From contig CAMQDG010000003.1 in NCBI GenBank assembly GCA_946999425.1, forward strand, positions 1-53,696: 53,696 nt of DNA, written 5' to 3'. Source of the DNA: an uncultured Peptoniphilus sp. Lineage in GTDB: Bacteria > Bacillota > Clostridia > Tissierellales > Peptoniphilaceae. Below are positions 49,791 through 53,696 of the stretch, in pieces. Both the position numbers and the translations under genes were made by a program. Position 1 is the stretch's first letter. Each line of letters starts with the position of its first letter. The notes under the pieces are model-generated. The model was not told where the DNA came from. It saw only the letters and a list, made by a program, of their open reading frames with translations, and ran no database searches.

Positions 49791-50977
49791 GATAAGCTAC
49801 CTGCAACAAATCCTGTAGACCAAGCTATTTGTAAATTAAATCCTCCTGTCAAGGCATCAATATCTAAAACTTCTCCACAAAAGTAAAGTCCCTCAACAAT
49901 ATTACTTTCCATACTTTTAGGATTTATTGATTTTAAATCTACACCACCTCTTGTTATAATTCCTGTGTCTAAATCATAAAGGTCATCATATTCAATTTTA
50001 AAATTTTTTATTTCTTCTATAAGTTTTTCTCTTATTTCTTTTTTTAATTCACTTGTAAGTATATTTTTTAAGTTTGCTCTATTTGCGATTATAGGAATTA
50101 AAGACTTGGGTAAAAGTTTATCTAAGGAATTTTTTGCCATTTTACCAGTATTTTCATTAAAATCTCTTAAAATCCTAAGATCTAACTTTTCATAAGATAG
50201 GCCTGGTTTTAAATCTATATACATTTTTATTTTATCTTTCCCTGAAATAAATGCTGAAGCTGAGAGAACTAAAGGACCTGTTATTCCAAAATGCGTAAAC
50301 ATCATTTCCCCTATATCTGTGTATATAATTTTCTTATTTCTTTTTACTGTGAGTCTTACATTTTTTAATGAAAGCCCCTGTAAACTTTTTTCAACATTTT
50401 TTAATTTTATGCCAACTAAAGATGGATATATTTTATTTATTTTATGATTAAATTTTTTTGCAAATTCATATCCGTCTCCAGTTGAACCTGTAGATTTATA
50501 GGTTAACCCCCCTGTTGCAATAATTACCTTGTCAAACTCTTCTTTATCTACGAAAAAAATATCATTACTTTTACTTATTTTTTTTACTTGATGATTTAAT
50601 CTTAAATCTATATTTTTACTTTTTATTTCTTTTTCAAATATTTTTATTACGTCAGAGGATTTATCACTTTTTGGAAAAACCCTATTTCCTCTTTCAACTT
50701 TAAGATTTAATCCTCTGTCTTCAAAAAATTTCATAGTATCAAAGTTGTCAAAATTAGAAAATGCTGAATACAAAAACTTATTATTTTTACAAACATTATT
50801 TAAGAGTTCATCTAAGCTACAATTGTTTGTAATATTACATCTCCCTTTTCCTGTTATAAATAATTTTTTACCTATTTTTTCATTTTTTTCAAAAAGTGTA
50901 ACTTGATTTTTCTCTGAAGCATGAAGTGCTGCCATTAAGCCTGCTGGTCCTGCTCCTATTATTGCAATTTTACTCAT
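49787..50977 (-). CDS. HI0933/BaiN-family FAD-dependent oxidoreductase
   Basis: A 396-residue flavoprotein. The FAD-binding IAIIGAGPAGLMAALHAS is at the N-terminus, followed by GKKLFITGKGRCNITNNC, VIIATGGLTYKSTGSTGDG and the terminal GLYFCGEVLDIDALTGGFN. Relatives include YtfP/YhiN proteins and the bile-acid reductase BaiN; the true substrate of most is unknown. ATG 50977 follows TTGGAGAG; an in-frame TTG at 50989 falls in that site. It overlaps mnmM by 8 bases. Confidence 0.93.
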   Translation of the reverse strand: MSKIAIIGAGPAGLMAALHASEKNQVTLFEKNEKIGKKLFITGKGRCNITNNCSLDELLNNVCKNNKFLYSAFSNFDNFDTMKFFEDRGLNLKVERGNRVFPKSDKSSDVIKIFEKEIKSKNIDLRLNHQVKKISKSNDIFFVDKEEFDKVIIATGGLTYKSTGSTGDGYEFAKKFNHKINKIYPSLVGIKLKNVEKSLQGLSLKNVRLTVKRNKKIIYTDIGEMMFTHFGITGPLVLSASAFISGKDKIKMYIDLKPGLSYEKLDLRILRDFNENTGKMAKNSLDKLLPKSLIPIIANRANLKNILTSELKKEIREKLIEEIKNFKIEYDDLYDLDTGIITRGGVDLKSINPKSMESNIVEGLYFCGEVLDIDALTGGFNLQIAWSTGFVAGSLS

Positions 50978-51521
50978 ATTTCTCTCCAATATAAATTATG
51001 GGCGGATTGTTAATTTGATTAAAAAATTGTGTTTTTATAACCCTATAATTTTTCTGATTTAAGCTTTTAAAAAATTCATCTACAACTTGAGCTTCTTCAA
51101 AGGATCCTTCATGACCGATATATTGAACAAAAAAAATAATACCATTATTATTTAAAATTGAAATTGATTTTTCTAAAGCTTTTAAAGTGGTTTCTTTGTT
51201 TGTTTTTATTTTTTTATCGGATTTTGGTAGATATCCAGTATTAAATATTATTAAATCTGCACTTTTGACATAATTATCCATTTTTTCATGACCATCTAAA
51301 ATTAATTTATAGTTTGAAAAATTATTTTCCCGCAAAAGTTTTTCAGTATTTTTAATGGCTATTTCTTGTATGTCAAATCCGTATACAAATCCATTGTTAA
51401 ATTTTTTTAAAAGTTTTAAAGTGTCATGTCCATTTCCTATTGTTGCATCTACACATATTAAATCGTCTCTTAGGCTTTCTAAAAGACGATCTTGTATTTG
51501 CTTAAAATTATAATAAATCAT
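50970..51521 (-). CDS. mnmM: tRNA mnm5s2U34 methyltransferase MnmM (YtqB family)
   Basis: A 183-residue class I SAM methyltransferase of the rRNA-methylase-like PF06962 family. The SAM motif is CVDATIGNGHDTLKLLKKF, followed by VYGFDIQEIAIKNT and LIIFNTGYLPKSDK. YtqB of Bacillus completes the mnm5 side chain at wobble uridine as MnmM. The match is by motif and length. It overlaps the rluB-like gene by 4 bases and the flavoprotein gene by 8. Confidence 0.85.
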   Translation of the reverse strand: MIYYNFKQIQDRLLESLRDDLICVDATIGNGHDTLKLLKKFNNGFVYGFDIQEIAIKNTEKLLRENNFSNYKLILDGHEKMDNYVKSADLIIFNTGYLPKSDKKIKTNKETTLKALEKSISILNNNGIIFFVQYIGHEGSFEEAQVVDEFFKSLNQKNYRVIKTQFFNQINNPPIIYIGEKYE

Positions 51522-52222
51522 AATTTTTTTAATTCCTTAACTTCATTTTCAGTTAAATATCTATAATTTCCTATTTCTAAATCAAGTAGTTCTATTGGAC
51601 CCATTTTTATTCTTTTTAATTTTTTTACTTGATTTCCGATTTTTTCAAACATATTTTTTACTTGATGATTCTTTCCTTCATGAATTTCTATTTCTACTAT
51701 ACTGTCATCTTCAAAGCTTTTTAAAATTTTAACCTTGGCAGGAGCACACTTATATCCTTTAATTGTTGCTCCTTTTCTTAAATATTCTAATCCTCTTTTT
51801 GTAGGAGTTCCATTTACTGTTGCAATATAAGTTTTTGAAATTTTATTAGATGGATGGGTAAGTTTTTGTGCAAGGGATCCATCATCAGTTAAAAGTAAAA
51901 GTCCTGTTGTATCTATATCAAGTCTACCTATGGGATAAAGTCTTTTTTCTGTATCTATCAAATCTATAACAGTTTTTCTATTTTTTTCATCAGAAACTGT
52001 TGAAACATATCCTAAAGGCTTATTTAAAATTACATAAGTATTTTTTATTATTAATTTTATTCTCTTAGAATCAAAGTATACTTTATCTTTTTCGGGATCC
52101 ACTTCTGTGCCTAGTTCTGTAATTATTTTATTATTTACTTTAACTCTACCCTGGCATATATATTCTTCACATTTTCTACGAGAGTCAACTACGCTATGAG
52201 CCATAAATTTTTGTAATCTCAT
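51518..52222 (-). CDS. rluB: Pseudouridine synthase, RluB/RsuA family
   Basis: A 234-residue rRNA pseudouridine synthase. An N-terminal S4 domain (MRLQKFMAHSVVDSRRKCEE) is followed by the catalytic domain with Asp in YPIGRLDIDTTGLLLLTDDG and the KLTHPSNKISKTY and EIHEGKNHQVKNMF segments. Its place beside scpAB matches YpuL/RluB of Bacillus, which targets 23S rRNA. It overlaps scpB and mnmM by 4 bases each. Confidence 0.93.
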   Translation of the reverse strand: MRLQKFMAHSVVDSRRKCEEYICQGRVKVNNKIITELGTEVDPEKDKVYFDSKRIKLIIKNTYVILNKPLGYVSTVSDEKNRKTVIDLIDTEKRLYPIGRLDIDTTGLLLLTDDGSLAQKLTHPSNKISKTYIATVNGTPTKRGLEYLRKGATIKGYKCAPAKVKILKSFEDDSIVEIEIHEGKNHQVKNMFEKIGNQVKKLKRIKMGPIELLDLEIGNYRYLTENEVKELKKL

Positions 52223-52752
52223 TTTTCCTCCAAAAAAGATATTTCTTCAAAAGTCTCATCTATTTTAGGCAAATCTTCAATTTTTTCCAAACCAAACTTT
52301 TTTAAAAAATCATTAGTTGTGCCATAAATTATCGGTTTTCCAATTCTATCTAATCTACCTTTTTCTTCAATAAAATTTAAATCATTTAAAAGTTTTATTG
52401 TTCCGTCACATTTAACTCCACGAATTTCTTCTATCTCAATCTTTGTTACAGGTTGTTTATATGCAATGATTGAAAGGGTTTCTAAAGCAGCATTAGAAAG
52501 ATTTCTTTTCTTTTTGTCTTTTATAAAATTATTTATATAAGAATAAAGCTCTGGTTTAGTACTTATTTGTATCGAGTCATTGATCCTTATTATCCTTAGT
52601 CCTCTATTTTCAAAATTAAATTCCCTTTCCATTTCATTAATTATTAAGTTTGTTTCTGATTCTTTTATTTCTAATATTTTTGCCAGATCACTTACTTTAA
52701 CAGGATCTCCCCATGCAAATAATATTGCTTCTATGGCAGCTTTATAATTCAT
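52219..52752 (-). CDS. scpB: Segregation and condensation protein B
   Basis: A 177-residue SMC partner made of two winged helices. AIEAILFAWGDPVKVSDLAK and LSNAALETLSIIAYKQPVTK with IEEIRGVKCDGTI are family hallmarks. ScpB binds ScpA and modulates SMC ATPase. It overlaps scpA by 11 bases and rluB by 4. Confidence 0.97.
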   Translation of the reverse strand: MNYKAAIEAILFAWGDPVKVSDLAKILEIKESETNLIINEMEREFNFENRGLRIIRINDSIQISTKPELYSYINNFIKDKKKRNLSNAALETLSIIAYKQPVTKIEIEEIRGVKCDGTIKLLNDLNFIEEKGRLDRIGKPIIYGTTNDFLKKFGLEKIEDLPKIDETFEEISFLEEK

Positions 52753-53470
52753 CTTTTCTCCTTAATAAGATAATATCATCAAAATCTTTATTCTGTTTAG
52801 CATATAAAATTCCCATTTTAATAGCTTCTAAAATTGATAAAAAATAAGTTATTATTTCAGATTTATTGGATTTTTTTATTAAATCTAAAAAACTTATTTT
52901 TTTATTTTCTTCTAACATAACTTTTATTATTTTAATTGCGTCTTCTGTTGAAAAACTTTCTTGAATAATTTCTGAAACTTCAAATTTATTAATATGTTTT
53001 TCCATAATATTGTTAAAAGTTTTTAACAAATTATTTAAATTCAAATTTTTCAAAAAATCCTTTTCATCTATTGAAGAAAAATCTTCTTGCAATTTATAAA
53101 ATGCTTTTGATTCATAATCTAAAGATTCTTTTAGATCATTCGATATTTTCTTAAACTTTTCATACTCCAATAGTTTTTGAACAAGTTCTGCTCTTGGATC
53201 TGCAATATCATCTTCATTTTCTTCATCTTCATAGACTTGTTTGGGCAAAAGCATTTTTGATTTTATCTCTATAAGGGTTGCAGCCATTAAAATAAAATCT
53301 GAAGTTATTTCAAGATTTAATTTTTCTATAGTTTTAAGATAGTCTAAAAATTGTTCTGTAATTTTTGCTATAGGTATATCATATATGTCTATTTCATTTT
53401 GTTTTATTAAATCAAGAAGAAGGTCCATGGGACCTTCATAAGTTTTTATATTAATCCTGTATTTATCCAA
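52742..53470 (-). CDS. scpA: Segregation and condensation protein A (kleisin)
   Basis: A 242-residue kleisin that bridges the SMC heads. The N-terminal YEGPMDLLLDLIKQNEIDIY binds the SMC neck, LIEIKSKMLLPKQ is typical, and a charged middle linker leads to the C-terminal winged helix. A TTG start at 53470 lies 7 bases after GGAG and inside the end of the protease gene. Its SMC partner is encoded near the left end of this window. Confidence 0.97.
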   Translation of the reverse strand: MDKYRINIKTYEGPMDLLLDLIKQNEIDIYDIPIAKITEQFLDYLKTIEKLNLEITSDFILMAATLIEIKSKMLLPKQVYEDEENEDDIADPRAELVQKLLEYEKFKKISNDLKESLDYESKAFYKLQEDFSSIDEKDFLKNLNLNNLLKTFNNIMEKHINKFEVSEIIQESFSTEDAIKIIKVMLEENKKISFLDLIKKSNKSEIITYFLSILEAIKMGILYAKQNKDFDDIILLRRKDEL

Positions 53471-53696
53471 AAAGAAGCTCCTACATTTATAAAAAAGTTT
53501 ATTATTTTTAATATTATTGGTCCTATAATATTATTTATAAAACCCGAAAATATTAAAGCTATTAAAGCTATATAAAAATATTTTTCATACTTAAAAAAGT
53601 AAAATTGGTATTTATAAGGTAAAAAGGATGCTATAATTTTTGATCCATCTAAGGGTGGCAATGGAATTAAATTAAAAATTCCAAGCATGACATTGT
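53446..53696 (-). CDS. Site-2 protease family protein (5' truncated)
   Basis: The frame runs off the right edge, so only the C-terminal 82 residues are seen. NVMLGIFNLIPLPPLDGSKI holds the second zinc-ligand motif of M50 rhomboid-like membrane metalloproteases (PPLDG), and two hydrophobic helices follow. The HExxH motif would be outside the window. These proteins commonly precede scpA in clostridia. It overlaps scpA by 25 bases. Confidence 0.85.
   Translation of the reverse strand, partial: NVMLGIFNLIPLPPLDGSKIIASFLPYKYQFYFFKYEKYFYIALIALIFSGFINNIIGPIILKIINFFINVGASFWINTGLI

Overview
The window is AT-rich, gene-dense bacterial DNA from a low-GC Bacillota. The gene content best fits an anaerobic clostridial or Tissierellia (Peptoniphilaceae-like) lineage. 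Evidence for this is the smc-ftsY and ylxM-ffh-rpsP-khpA-rimM-trmD-rplS gene order, an IspH-ribosomal protein S1 fusion, the MEP isoprenoid genes, lexA divergent from a YneA-like gene, consensus TTGACA/TATAAT promoters, strong Shine-Dalgarno (SD) sites and frequent TTG starts. The lineage is inferred from content only. No rRNA, tRNA, CRISPR array, insertion sequence or prophage was seen. Both ends cut genes (a radical SAM protein on the left, a site-2 protease on the right). No gene-free stretch exceeds about 190 bases.

Layout. 1-6.7 kb (+): radical SAM protein, smc, ftsY, alr. 6.7-10.7 kb (+): ylxM-ffh-rpsP-khpA-rimM-trmD-rplS, behind a consensus promoter. 10.7-15 kb (+): a secreted SH3/GH18 glycosidase, a zinc-dependent phospholipase-C-like protein, asnA and an unrecognised gene. 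15-20.4 kb (+): ruvCAB, a SpoIID-domain protein, queA and tgt. 20.4-24.2 kb: a molybdopterin-binding-like protein divergent from larB-larE-larC, which makes the nickel-pincer nucleotide cofactor. 24.2-25.4 kb: lexA and a yneA-like gene, divergent around a dense cluster of LexA-box-like sites. 25.5-27.8 kb (+): two transporters. 27.9-35.5 kb (-): one transcription unit running FHA protein, FtsW/RodA, penicillin-binding protein, ispD, ispF, fructose-6-phosphate aldolase, glpX, rho. 35.6-36.4 kb (+): recX and a GIY-YIG protein. 36.4-40.2 kb (-): response regulator, histidine kinase, lipoprotein and small membrane protein as one overlapping unit. 40.3-41.7 kb (+): a MATE exporter. 41.7-45.5 kb (-): DUF5317 membrane protein, cdaA, cdaR, guaB. 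45.6-53.7 kb (-): folD, ispH-rpsA fusion, plsC, cmk, HI0933-family flavoprotein, mnmM, rluB-like, scpB, scpA, site-2 protease.

How the genes work together. smc at one end and scpA/scpB at the other encode all three condensin subunits. ffh and ftsY supply both SRP GTPases. ispD, ispF and ispH belong to the MEP pathway. ruvABC, lexA, recX and the YneA-like protein are DNA-repair and SOS functions. cdaA and cdaR set c-di-AMP, and guaB, the GTP-synthesis enzyme, shares their transcription unit.

Most notable signals: seven LexA-box-like sites between lexA and yneA, four of them in an exact 13-bp ladder; leaders in which a promoter is followed at once by a terminator-like hairpin and then the SD (cmk and the cda operon); a translationally coupled regulator-kinase-lipoprotein-membrane protein unit; a larBEC set with no larA, beside a molybdopterin-domain/HTH-like protein; an apparently leaderless MATE gene; and an unrecognised gene whose promoter -10 lies inside an inverted repeat whose right arm is its own SD.
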